From JAIBBG01 sp043748015 (lineage in GTDB: Bacteria; Bacteroidota; Bacteroidia; Flavobacteriales_D; Sanyastnellaceae): a DNA stretch of 44,468 nt. Below, piece by piece: positions 9,821 through 18,857 of this stretch; positions within the stretch are counted from its first letter, which is position 1, and each line of letters opens with the position of its first letter. A program made the position numbers and the translations under genes. Location: NCBI GenBank assembly GCA_043748015.1, contig JAYTOA010000044.1, positions 1-44,468 of the forward strand, in the 5' to 3' direction. The notes below the pieces were generated by a model. That model was not told the DNA's origin. It worked only from the letters and a program-made list of their open reading frames with translations, and ran no database searches.

Positions 9821-12800
9821 ATGCGGAAAAATTTTACCCTTTACTTCATACTACTGTTTTCACTTTTGCTTGGCTCCACTAAATATGGATTCGGGCAATT
9901 GGCTGTTAACAGCAGTGCTACAGCAGCCCAACTGGCTGGTAACATAGTAGGTGCCGGAGTAACAATTTCCAATGTCAATTTGCAATGTGCAGCAGGAGGA
10001 TACGGTCTATTTTCAAATGGTGGCACCACCAATATTGGATTGACTAGTGGAATATTGCTTACCACAGGCGACGCTTCGGACGCTATTGGACCAAACAATT
10101 CGGGAAATACTTCGCGAGACAAAACTAATTTCAACCCAGATCCGGATCTCGCTGCAATCACCAATTATTCGATTCACGACCAATGTATTTTCGAATTTGA
10201 TTTTGTGGCTGTCAACAATACCATTCAGGTAAAATATGTCTTCGCATCTGAAGAATACAATGAGTGGGTATGTACGCAATACAACGACCTGTTTGGTTTC
10301 TTCGTGACAGGCCCAAACCCTCTTGGAGGCGCATACGCAAGTCAAAATGTTGCACGCATTGCAGGAACAAATCTTCCGGTTTCAATCAACACCATCAACA
10401 ACGGAACAACCGGATCGCATGGCGCAACGGCCACATGTCAGTCTCTCAATAACTCGAGCCTTTACACATACAACACTCCCGGCGCAACGATTGGATATGA
10501 CGGATTTACAGTAACATTAACAGCGCAACTCAAGATCATTCCCGGACAAACGTATCATTTCAAATTCGCCATTGCCGATATATCTGATGGTAAGTGGGAC
10601 TCCGGAATTTTTATCAAAGCAAACAGCTTTTCATCTTTTGACTGTGATGCAGGAACGCTCGCCCTTACTACTTCACCAACAATTTTTTGCGCGGATGATG
10701 CGATTGATGATGTAGTAACTGTTGCCAATACTACTGCTACTACGTCCGGAAATTATAATTTCCTTCTTACGAACTCCGGCAATCAAATTCTGGCAATAAA
10801 CTCTACAGGAGTTTTCAATCTTGCTTCATATGGAACAGGCACATATAAAATCTATGGAATTTCCAACGATGGCGTTGTAACCGGAATGACAGTTGGCAAT
10901 AATATCACTGCAATTTCCGCGAATAGCAACATCGGCTGTTTCGAATTGTCAACCCCGTTGACAACTTCACTAAACAATTGTGGACCGGTGCTCAATTGCG
11001 GAAGTTCCACAACAACTAATATTCAATGCAACAGCTCATTGCCACCTATTAATCCGGGTTCAATAACTGTTATTTCTCAGACTTGCACAGGCGGCGCTGT
11101 GACATGGGTTAGCGATGTTCCTACAGGAAATGCTTGTTCTGGAACCGTAGTGCGTACTTACCGACTTACTGACTCTTGCGGTAATGTAGGACAGTGCACT
11201 CAGACATATAACTATAATGACACAACAGCGCCAGTTATTAGTCAGGCAGGTAGTAATCAAACAATCAATTGCGGAACAACACCAGTTTTCACGCCTCCAA
11301 CAGCAACCGATAATTGTATTGTGCCGAACATTGTTGAATTGTCAGATGTAACAACACAAGGCACTTGCACCGGAACATTCACCAGAACCAAATTATGGAG
11401 AGCAACTGATGCGTGCGGAAATAATTCTGTCACCAGAACACAAACGATTACAGTGGCTGATAACACCCCGCCGATATTCACTTCCCTTCCAACAAGTGCG
11501 ACCGTTGCTTGCAATCAAATGCCGATGGCCAGCTCATTTTCTGTGATGGCCAATGATGCTTGTTCCGGAAATGTGAGTATCACATCTTCATTCGACGATG
11601 TAAACAGCGGATGTAATAAAGTGAGAACCATCACATGGACTGCAACAGATGCGTGCGGCAATGCGACTTCTGCATCACGTGTATTTACCTCAACAGATAA
11701 TGTTGCACCCGTGTTAAGCGGTGTGCCGGCAATGTCGACGATGGAATGCGGTCAACCGGTTCCTGCTGCAACAGTAACTGCCATTGACAATTGTGATACT
11801 TCACCAATAATCAGTCTTTCAGCAAATACTGTAATAACGTCTTGTGGCAACGCTCTGGTGCGCACATGGACTGCCACAGATGCATGCGGAAACAGTTCGT
11901 CAGCAACGCAAACAACCACATACATTGATACTACTCCACCTGCATTGATCAATACACCTGCCGATGGAATTGTGAGTTGCGGACTCATGCCTGATGGTGA
12001 AGATTTCGCGGTTGGAGCAACTGATAATTGCGCAGGAAATATTTTTATCACATCATCATACATCGATCAAGGAATTGGTTGTAATATTTCAAGAACAATT
12101 ACATGGGTTGCGACCGATGCATGTGGAAACACCTCATCCGTATCAAGAACATTTACATCCAGTGATACATCTGCTCCTGTGATTGTCGGACTTCCTAATT
12201 CATCAACGGTCAACTGTGGAACGCTTCCATCAGGAGATGATTTTGCTGTTTATGCAAATGACAATTGTGACCCGACAGTTGCCATTCAATATGCTCAGTC
12301 AGATGAAAATATTGGATGTAATGTTTCAAGAACAATTACATGGACCGCAACAGATAACTGCGGAAACGTTTCGACTGCTTCAAGAACATTTACCAGTAGC
12401 GATAACTTTGCGCCGGTGTTGTTCGGGATACCAAATGCAAGCACGCTTCAATGCGGACAACCAATTGCTGAGGCAGTTGTAAGCGCCACCGACAACTGCG
12501 ATGCTTCACCTATCATAAGCATGTCGGCAGAGACCATTTCCACCACTTGTGGTTCTTCACTTGTGCGAACATGGACTGTGACAGATGCATGCGGCAACAC
12601 TTCCAGTGCATCACAAACAACAACTTTCATTGACACCACCCCACCTGTTCTCAATAATCTTCCCGACGGTGGTGAAGTGATTTGTATGAATCTTCCAACT
12701 GCGAATAATTTCGCTGTAACAGCAACAGATAACTGCCATACAAATCTTGCAGTCATCACTTCATTTGATGATGATGGTGCAGGTTGTAATTTAACCAGAA

Positions 12801-15800
12801 TCATCACTTGGTCAGCAACTGATGCGTGTGGAAATACGACAACACTTTCAAGAATTTTCACTACGAGTGATTTGATTTCACCTGTGCTCAACAATCTTCC
12901 TGAAAGTGAAAATGTAGCATGTGGATCATTGCCACTTGCATCAAACTATAATGTCAATGCAACAGATAATTGTGATACAAATGTTTCCATTACATCTACT
13001 TTTTCGGATGCCGGTTTAGGTTGTAATATGGTTAGAACCATCATCTGGACAGCGACGGACAATTGCGGAAATAGTACCTCTGCAACTCGAATATTTACTT
13101 CGCAGGATTTGATTGCACCGGTTTTGATCAACGCACCATCCGATATCGTACTTGAATGCGGACAACCAGTACCTCCCGCTGTTGTGAGTGCTACAGACAA
13201 TTGTGATCAGAATGTAATTATAAGTATGTCAGCTAACACACTAAGCGCGCCTTGCGGATACTCAATATTGAGAACCTGGACCGCTACTGATGCTTGTGGT
13301 AATTCATCTTCTGTTTCTCAAACAACAACATTTGTCGACAATACTCCTCCGATACTTGCAGGCATTCCTGCAAATGCAACAGTGAGCTGTGGTAATATTC
13401 CAGACGCTGATGATTTTGATGTAATGGCTACAGACAATTGTGTCGGTGATGTAATGATCACATCAACAATTTCAAATACTGAATCAGGATGCAATATCAT
13501 GCGCGTCATAACATGGACAGCATCAGACGCATGTGGCAACGCCGTATCGGCAACAAGAACTTTCATTTCATCCGATAGTTCGGCACCGGTGCTTGCAGCA
13601 CTTCCCACGAACACAACTGTTGCATGCGGATCGCTTCCAACAGGAGATGATTTCGAAGTATATGCCAACGACAATTGTGATCCATCAGTGCAATTGCAAT
13701 TCACACATACAGACAATGCAAGTGGATGCAACGTAGTCCGCACAATTACGTGGACCGCTACTGACAATTGCGGAAATACTTCTTCGGCTTCAAGAACATT
13801 CACGAGTTCGGATAACATAAATCCAATGTTGGTAAATGTTCCTGAAAATGCAGTACTAGAATGTGGGCAACCAGTACCTGATGCGGTCGTTAGTGCAACA
13901 GACAATTGTGACGGCAGTCCGATGGTGAGCATGTCTGCTAGCACTGTTCCGCTGGCTTGTGGCTATTCAATGATTCGCACTTGGACAGCAACCGATGCTT
14001 GTGGCAACACAAGCTCTGCGACACAGACAACAACATTCGTTGACACGACACCACCGGTGATTGGAAATCTTCCGAGTGCCGCAAGCATGTCTTGTGGTGA
14101 AATTCCTGTTGCAAGCAATTTCGACGTAACGGCAACTGACAATTGTGTGGGAGAAATTTCGATTACTTCAACTTTTGCAGATGCAGGTGTTGGATGTAAT
14201 ATGACGCGCACCATCACATGGACGGCAACGGATGCATGCGGCAACTTTAGTAATGCATCGCGTACTTTCTCTACTTCAGACAATGCACCTCCGGTTATAT
14301 CAGGGCTGCCAACCAACACTACAATAGCTTGCGGTGCGCTACCTGAAGGTGGCTCGTTACCGGTAATTGCAACAGACAATTGTGATCCTACGGTGAGTAT
14401 TCAATTCACACAAAATGATGAATTTGTTGGTTGTAATAAAACAAGAACTATTACTTGGACAGCATCAGATGCATGTGGTAATAGTTCATCAGAAACGAGA
14501 ATCTTTACAAGCAACGACAATGTTGCTCCTATGATTATTGGTGTACCGCAAAACACAACAATACAATGCGGCCAACCGGTACCGAACGCAATAGTTAGCG
14601 CTATTGACAATTGCGACTCCGAACCAATGGTGAGCATGTCGGCCAATACAATGAGCCAAGATTGTGGAACTTCACTTGTCAGGATCTGGACTGCAGTAGA
14701 CGCATGTGGCAATACTTCAACAGCAACTCAAACAACAACTTTCGTTGATACAACTCCGCCTGTGTTGCAAAATTTACCGGCAAACGCCACTGTGGTATGT
14801 ATGAATTTACCCACAGCAGATGATTATGATGTGAGCGCCACAGATAATTGTCCGGGAGAAGTGAGTGTTACGTCTTCATTCGTAGATTCCGGAAGTGGAT
14901 GCACACTCATTCGTGTCATTACATGGACTGCAACAGATGCATGTGGAAACAGCGTAAGCGCCTCTCGCAATTTTTCCATCAACGATATGACTCCGCCGGT
15001 GTTTGTCAATTTGCCTGAAGGTGGAGAAACACCTTGCGGACAAATGCCTAATGGCAATTCGCTTGGTGTTACCGCATCCGATGATTGTGATCCGAATGTG
15101 ACAGTAACCACAACATATGCCGACAATGGAACTGCGTGCAATCTTACGCGTGTGATCACATGGACAGCCACAGACTTATGTGGCAACACCACCGCGGTAA
15201 CACGAACATTTATCAGCATTGATCATACCGCACCGGTACTCTATGGCATACCTCAGAATGCAACAATGGCATGCGGTGGACAAGTGCCATCATCAGCTGT
15301 TGTCGCAGGCGATAATTGTGATGAAAATCTAGAAGTTGTATTGAGTGCTACAACCACTCAACTCGAATGCGGATACTTGTTCTCAAGAACTTGGACTGTC
15401 ACAGATATGTGCGGCAATACAACCACCGCAACACGCACTATCACATACATTGACGATGTGGCGCCTGTATTGAACAACGTTCCTCAAGATGCATCATTCG
15501 GCTGTTCCGATATGCCAGATGAATCTACTTTCAACGTATCGGCAGCTGATAACTGTGACAGCAACATCGCTGTTGAAGTAAGCATCAACGATTTCGGCGT
15601 AGGCTGCGGAATGTTCCGAACTATCACTTGGTCTGCGAGTGATCATTGCGGCAATGTTGCAACAGCATCTCGCACATTCACACTAAACACAAACAGTCCT
15701 CCCACGCTGATTGGTGTTCCAGAAAATATTTCATTGCCCTACATATTGGTTCCGGAAGTGCCCATTGTTTTAGCAATTGATCAATGTGGAAATGCTTTGA

Positions 15801-17128
15801 CTGTAGCCTTCAATCAGATTGCAGGCAGCGGATGTCCATATACAATTACAAGAACATGGACAGCATCAGATGGTTGTGGAAATGAAATTTCTGCCACTCA
15901 GGTGGTTACACTTTTCGATTACACCCCACCTTTATTGTTGGGCGCATTCGATGATCTCACTTTACAATGTCATGAGACTATTCCTGAATTAGTTGTAACT
16001 GCAAGTGACAACTGTGACCCGAATACTACCATCACTTTGTCTTCACAAACACAAGCTTATGCGTGCGGTTCATTGATCACAAAAACATGGGTAGCTACTG
16101 ATATGTGTGGCAACTCCGCTTCGGCATCACTGCAGATTTATCTCATCGATGAAACATCACCGGTGTTCAACACGGTGCCGGAAAATATTACAGTTGACTG
16201 TGGAAACGTGCCGCCGGCACCTATTCTGACAGCCACTGACAATTGCTCGCCAAACGTCAATATCGAATTGAGTGAAACCAACATGGGTGGTGGTTGTCCG
16301 TACTTGATCAAACGTGTGTGGACAGCTTATGACGATTGCGGAAATTCAACTTACGCAACTCAAATTGTCACGGTAAACGACAACATCGCCCCTGTCTTTG
16401 TTGAGTTTCCTCAATTGGTTCAAATGGAATGTGGAACAGCGGGATCATACCTTCCTGTTGCCACGGACAATTGTACGAATGACGTGGTTGTAATGCTTGT
16501 AAATGAAGTGCCGCTGCCAGGTGAGTGTGGTAACAATTTGCAACGCACTTATATGGCAACAGATCAATGCGGAAATTCAACAACAGCTACACAACTCGTT
16601 GAATTGATTGATACAACACCCCCTGTTTTGCACAATGTTCCGGGAGAGATGGCCACGCAGTGTGGACAACCTTTGCCTCCAATCCCAACGAATATCACAG
16701 CAACTGATAATTGTACTCCAGATATGACGGTTGTGTTTTCACAAACATTTACCTCAAGAGCATGTCCTTACAATATTGTGAGACAATGGAGGGTAACAGA
16801 TAACTGTGGCAACACGACAATACAAACACAAACCATTCACGTCATCAATCCAATCGCGCCGCGTTCATATGTGAGTGCCCAACCAAATCCAGCGGTGAGT
16901 GGTCAGCTGAAAATTAAATTCAGCACGCCTTATGATGCGCAAGTTGTGATGAGTGTTTACGACGCTTCAGGTCGCGAAGTATTGCGATTAATGGATGGCA
17001 ATGCCATGGGCGCATACGTTTATGAATGGACAGAGGAATTGCAAAGATTATCATCAGGAACATACATTCTGAAAATTTCTGTCGATGGAGAATTGCAGAA
17101 TAAGATGATCAGCATTATGGATAGATAA
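9821..17128 (+). CDS. Giant choice-of-anchor L / HYR-like repeat protein with T9SS sorting domain
   Basis: This gene encodes a 2435-residue secreted surface protein. Residues 1-25 are a signal peptide. Residues about 30-270 match the choice-of-anchor L type domain (ASEEYNEWVC, FGFFVTGPNP, FKFAIADISDGKWDSGIFIKA). From about residue 395 there are 25 HYR-like modules of 76-80 residues with the four-cysteine pattern ECG, DNC, GC/CG, ACGN and linkers such as DTTPP or SSDNxAP. Modules 3-20 form a phased three-module super-repeat (separate entry). Module 21 lacks the first cysteine. Residues about 2350-2435 are a T9SS type A sorting domain (QPNPAVSG, SGTYILKI). The module family is shared with the gene at 351, so the two are paralogues with different heads. 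Expected location is the cell surface, exported through SprA. Adhesion is the likely role by analogy, not shown. Confidence 0.93.
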   Translation: MRKNFTLYFILLFSLLLGSTKYGFGQLAVNSSATAAQLAGNIVGAGVTISNVNLQCAAGGYGLFSNGGTTNIGLTSGILLTTGDASDAIGPNNSGNTSRDKTNFNPDPDLAAITNYSIHDQCIFEFDFVAVNNTIQVKYVFASEEYNEWVCTQYNDLFGFFVTGPNPLGGAYASQNVARIAGTNLPVSINTINNGTTGSHGATATCQSLNNSSLYTYNTPGATIGYDGFTVTLTAQLKIIPGQTYHFKFAIADISDGKWDSGIFIKANSFSSFDCDAGTLALTTSPTIFCADDAIDDVVTVANTTATTSGNYNFLLTNSGNQILAINSTGVFNLASYGTGTYKIYGISNDGVVTGMTVGNNITAISANSNIGCFELSTPLTTSLNNCGPVLNCGSSTTTNIQCNSSLPPINPGSITVISQTCTGGAVTWVSDVPTGNACSGTVVRTYRLTDSCGNVGQCTQTYNYNDTTAPVISQAGSNQTINCGTTPVFTPPTATDNCIVPNIVELSDVTTQGTCTGTFTRTKLWRATDACGNNSVTRTQTITVADNTPPIFTSLPTSATVACNQMPMASSFSVMANDACSGNVSITSSFDDVNSGCNKVRTITWTATDACGNATSASRVFTSTDNVAPVLSGVPAMSTMECGQPVPAATVTAIDNCDTSPIISLSANTVITSCGNALVRTWTATDACGNSSSATQTTTYIDTTPPALINTPADGIVSCGLMPDGEDFAVGATDNCAGNIFITSSYIDQGIGCNISRTITWVATDACGNTSSVSRTFTSSDTSAPVIVGLPNSSTVNCGTLPSGDDFAVYANDNCDPTVAIQYAQSDENIGCNVSRTITWTATDNCGNVSTASRTFTSSDNFAPVLFGIPNASTLQCGQPIAEAVVSATDNCDASPIISMSAETISTTCGSSLVRTWTVTDACGNTSSASQTTTFIDTTPPVLNNLPDGGEVICMNLPTANNFAVTATDNCHTNLAVITSFDDDGAGCNLTRIITWSATDACGNTTTLSRIFTTSDLISPVLNNLPESENVACGSLPLASNYNVNATDNCDTNVSITSTFSDAGLGCNMVRTIIWTATDNCGNSTSATRIFTSQDLIAPVLINAPSDIVLECGQPVPPAVVSATDNCDQNVIISMSANTLSAPCGYSILRTWTATDACGNSSSVSQTTTFVDNTPPILAGIPANATVSCGNIPDADDFDVMATDNCVGDVMITSTISNTESGCNIMRVITWTASDACGNAVSATRTFISSDSSAPVLAALPTNTTVACGSLPTGDDFEVYANDNCDPSVQLQFTHTDNASGCNVVRTITWTATDNCGNTSSASRTFTSSDNINPMLVNVPENAVLECGQPVPDAVVSATDNCDGSPMVSMSASTVPLACGYSMIRTWTATDACGNTSSATQTTTFVDTTPPVIGNLPSAASMSCGEIPVASNFDVTATDNCVGEISITSTFADAGVGCNMTRTITWTATDACGNFSNASRTFSTSDNAPPVISGLPTNTTIACGALPEGGSLPVIATDNCDPTVSIQFTQNDEFVGCNKTRTITWTASDACGNSSSETRIFTSNDNVAPMIIGVPQNTTIQCGQPVPNAIVSAIDNCDSEPMVSMSANTMSQDCGTSLVRIWTAVDACGNTSTATQTTTFVDTTPPVLQNLPANATVVCMNLPTADDYDVSATDNCPGEVSVTSSFVDSGSGCTLIRVITWTATDACGNSVSASRNFSINDMTPPVFVNLPEGGETPCGQMPNGNSLGVTASDDCDPNVTVTTTYADNGTACNLTRVITWTATDLCGNTTAVTRTFISIDHTAPVLYGIPQNATMACGGQVPSSAVVAGDNCDENLEVVLSATTTQLECGYLFSRTWTVTDMCGNTTTATRTITYIDDVAPVLNNVPQDASFGCSDMPDESTFNVSAADNCDSNIAVEVSINDFGVGCGMFRTITWSASDHCGNVATASRTFTLNTNSPPTLIGVPENISLPYILVPEVPIVLAIDQCGNALTVAFNQIAGSGCPYTITRTWTASDGCGNEISATQVVTLFDYTPPLLLGAFDDLTLQCHETIPELVVTASDNCDPNTTITLSSQTQAYACGSLITKTWVATDMCGNSASASLQIYLIDETSPVFNTVPENITVDCGNVPPAPILTATDNCSPNVNIELSETNMGGGCPYLIKRVWTAYDDCGNSTYATQIVTVNDNIAPVFVEFPQLVQMECGTAGSYLPVATDNCTNDVVVMLVNEVPLPGECGNNLQRTYMATDQCGNSTTATQLVELIDTTPPVLHNVPGEMATQCGQPLPPIPTNITATDNCTPDMTVVFSQTFTSRACPYNIVRQWRVTDNCGNTTIQTQTIHVINPIAPRSYVSAQPNPAVSGQLKIKFSTPYDAQVVMSVYDASGREVLRLMDGNAMGAYVYEWTEELQRLSSGTYILKISVDGELQNKMISIMDR
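11474..15703 (+). repeat. Six-fold 705-bp coding super-repeat
   Basis: The stretch is 4230 bases, exactly six units of 705 bases (235 codons), each made of modules of 79, 77 and 79 residues. The 77-residue module carries the marker CGQPVP/CGQP and the TQTTTFVDTTPP-type ending; its coding ATG(C/T)G motif starts at 11746, 12451, 13156, 13861, 14566 and 15271, always 705 apart. The other two module types carry DDFxVxATDNC...ITSSF and DDFxVYANDNCDP...IQF variants, with some mixing at the first and third units. The DNA has diverged by many substitutions, yet no unit has gained or lost a codon. Confidence 0.93.
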
Positions 17129-17160
17129 CGGGTGGTTTTTTTTCAATATGCTTTCTACAA

Positions 17161-17188
17161 GGGCTGCTTTAACCGGCGGCCCTTTTTT
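17161..17188 (+). terminator. Rho-independent terminator of the second giant gene
   Basis: GGGCTGC (17161-17167) pairs with GCGGCCC (17176-17182) with one T-G wobble and an 8-base loop, followed by six T. It starts 33 bases past the stop codon at 17128. Confidence 0.85.
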
Positions 17189-17238
17189 GTTTCACGCAGA
17201 TTTGAGCATGCTTTTAACGCTGATTTGGGTAGGTTTTT

Positions 17239-17457
17239 CACGCTGATTTGCGCAGATGAGGCAGCAGATTTTCGCGGATTTTTTGAACCGTGTTTCAAGT
17301 TGCACTGCGAATCAGAGCAATTTAATGGCTGTGCCTGTGGGATGCTAAAATCTGAGTGAAGAGGAATTCGCTTTCATCACACAAGAATGAATTTGAATTT
17401 CTTGATATGGTTTTTAATCTCCGAAAATTTGCTGCCTCATCTGCGCAAATCCGCGTG
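17239..17457. repeat. 36-bp inverted repeat with degenerate direct copies
   Basis: The arm at 17239-17274 and the reverse complement of 17422-17457 agree at 34 of 36 bases; the core reads GATTTGCGCAGATGAGGCAG. Shorter relatives of the same word (CACGCAGATTTG, ACGCTGATTTG) occur at about 17193-17230 in front of the left arm. The 147 bases between the arms contain no credible gene. This resembles the dispersed non-coding repeat words that recur in many Bacteroidota genomes; whether it is mobile or folds into a functional RNA is unknown. It lies between the terminator of the upstream giant gene and the 3' end of the minus-strand gene ending at 17474. Confidence 0.85.
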
Positions 17458-17473
17458 AAAGATTTTCCGCATT

Positions 17474-17908
17474 TTAAAACATAGGAATAAGGTTGAAAAT
17501 AAACAACCATGTGTAAATGATTGCGAAGGATATGAAGAGCGTATTCATTCCAATTTCACCCAATTTGAAAATTCTTTTTTTCGGAATTTCATACATCGGA
17601 TACATCAGAAATTGCGCGCCCACTTTACCTACCCAATATAAAGCAATCAATCCGGTGATTGCAACAGCCAATCCTGTCTGACTCTTCAAATCTTCGGTGA
17701 AAACGATGGCGATGAGACCAAAAGAAAAATTCAATCCCTGAATGTATCGACCATAGGTTTTTGCAATCTGTTGATTCAGCGGCTTCAACTTTTTTATATC
17801 GTTGTACCAATCGAAAACAACATGACGGATATACGGATAAATGATTGCTGTGAAAATCTGACCAATGCCGCCGGCGATGATCAATGCGTTTGGAACTTCC
17901 CAGGCCAT
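17474..17908 (-). CDS. Small integral membrane protein of unknown function
   Basis: The gene encodes 144 residues with about four hydrophobic segments (roughly 7-27, 58-71, 77-102 and 118-141), so an inner-membrane protein is expected. No catalytic or binding motif is visible and I do not recognise a named family. A polar stretch with several lysines (about residues 36-50, VFDWYNDIKKLKPLNQQ) follows the first segment. The gene stands alone on the minus strand and is divergent from ruvA, sharing the intergenic region with the palindrome at 18018-18090. The ATG at 17908 is the natural start. Confidence 0.8.
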   Translation of the reverse strand: MAWEVPNALIIAGGIGQIFTAIIYPYIRHVVFDWYNDIKKLKPLNQQIAKTYGRYIQGLNFSFGLIAIVFTEDLKSQTGLAVAITGLIALYWVGKVGAQFLMYPMYEIPKKRIFKLGEIGMNTLFISFAIIYTWLFIFNLIPMF

Positions 17909-18017
17909 AATTACTCTTCTGAAATTAATTTTACATCGAAGCTACGCCCGTTTCACTTCTCGTTGATACCACCTGCATTTCACGTTGGCACCATTCTATG
18001 ACATTGCTTTAGGAATT

Positions 18018-18090
18018 CTCAAATCCGACGATAGAAAAATCACTTTCATCATCCTTAAATGATCTGGATTTTTCTATCGTTTGATTCGAG
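18018..18090. repeat. Dispersed long palindrome, copy 1 (upstream of ruvA)
   Basis: The left arm 18018-18041 and the reverse complement of the right arm 18067-18090 match at 21 of 24 bases, with an uninterrupted core ACGATAGAAAAATC and a 25-base loop containing CACTTTCATC. A related palindrome lies at 31777-31850 in front of mfd and shares the flank GATTCTCAAATC-like start, the ATAGAAAA core, the ACTTTCATC loop word and the outer TTGATT(C/T)G(A/G)G arm. The right arm ends in a T-poor sequence, so it does not look like a plain terminator. Possible roles are a REP-like/MITE-like repeat, a protein-binding site, or a leader hairpin. Confidence 0.85.
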
Positions 18091-18259
18091 TTAAAAATGA
18101 TTCACCTTTTCAACTTGAAAAACCTTCAAAACTTTTGGCCACATCGCTTTGTGACAGGACAATTCATGACTACTGTTGCAACCGCTTTTATTGCGAAAAA
18201 CCAAAGTGGGTAATTTTCTCTATGTCATTGGACGTAAGGGACATATTGCCAAAACGACT

Positions 18260-18850
18260 ATGTTGCACTCTATCAAAGGTCGGCTCGTTGAGAAGAGCCC
18301 TGTTCATGCTGTGATTGAAACCGGCGGAATTGCCTATTTCCTGAATATTTCGCTTGGCACTTTCGGTAAACTCGGTGACCGCGAAGACATTACGCTCTAT
18401 ACGCATTTCAGCATCAATGGAAATGACTATTCCCTTAATCTGTATGGATTCGCAGATGAAGCGGAAAGGAATCTTTTCCGAAAGCTGATTTCCGTTTCCG
18501 GTGTTGGACCCAACACAGCTCGTATGGTACTCAGCGGATTGAGTACGGAAGAAGTTGCCCAGATGATTCTCTTGCGAGATGTTGCAGGATTCAAGAGAAT
18601 TAAGGGAATTGGTGAAAAAACTGCCGAGCGAATTATCGTTGACCTTCACGACAAACTATCCAAGGGTAGCGAAATAAATTATGAAAAAGTTTCAATTTCA
18701 CACAATACAGTGCGACAGGAAGCGTTAGCTGCGCTGACTTCGCTGGGACTTGACAGAACCAAAACCGAGAAAACGCTCGATAAAGTCATGGTCTTGCAAC
18801 CTGGAATTGCGCTAGAAGACCTGATAAAGCAAGTATTAAAACAACTCTGA
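18260..18850 (+). CDS. ruvA: Holliday junction branch migration protein RuvA
   Basis: RuvA tetramers bind the four-way Holliday junction and load the RuvB motor for branch migration in recombinational repair. The N-terminus MLHSIKGRLVEKSP..VVIE-like is the typical OB-fold start; two helix-hairpin-helix motifs follow (VSGVGPNTA and IKGIGEKTAERI), then a linker and the C-terminal three-helix domain (EALAALTSLGL) that contacts RuvB. From the ATG at 18260 the protein is 196 residues, normal for the family. The frame is open back to an ATG at 18176, but the additional 28 residues do not match RuvA, so the inner start is chosen. sprA begins 7 bases after the stop codon, an arrangement common in Bacteroidota, so the two are probably co-transcribed. 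Confidence 0.96.
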   Translation: MLHSIKGRLVEKSPVHAVIETGGIAYFLNISLGTFGKLGDREDITLYTHFSINGNDYSLNLYGFADEAERNLFRKLISVSGVGPNTARMVLSGLSTEEVAQMILLRDVAGFKRIKGIGEKTAERIIVDLHDKLSKGSEINYEKVSISHNTVRQEALAALTSLGLDRTKTEKTLDKVMVLQPGIALEDLIKQVLKQL

Positions 18851-18857
18851 CCCTTAA

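Noticed and set aside
11474..15703. CRISPR-like array reading of the regular 705-bp repeat
   Set aside because: The repeat is fully coding, the period is far too long, and there are no short identical repeats with unique spacers.
17132..17359. Open frame directly after the second giant gene
   Set aside because: It runs across the terminator and the left arm of the inverted repeat; its translation reflects repeated GCAGATTTG words, not a protein.
18176..18259. Longer RuvA start at an upstream ATG
   Set aside because: The 28 extra residues have no counterpart in RuvA, whose N-terminus begins at the ATG at 18260.
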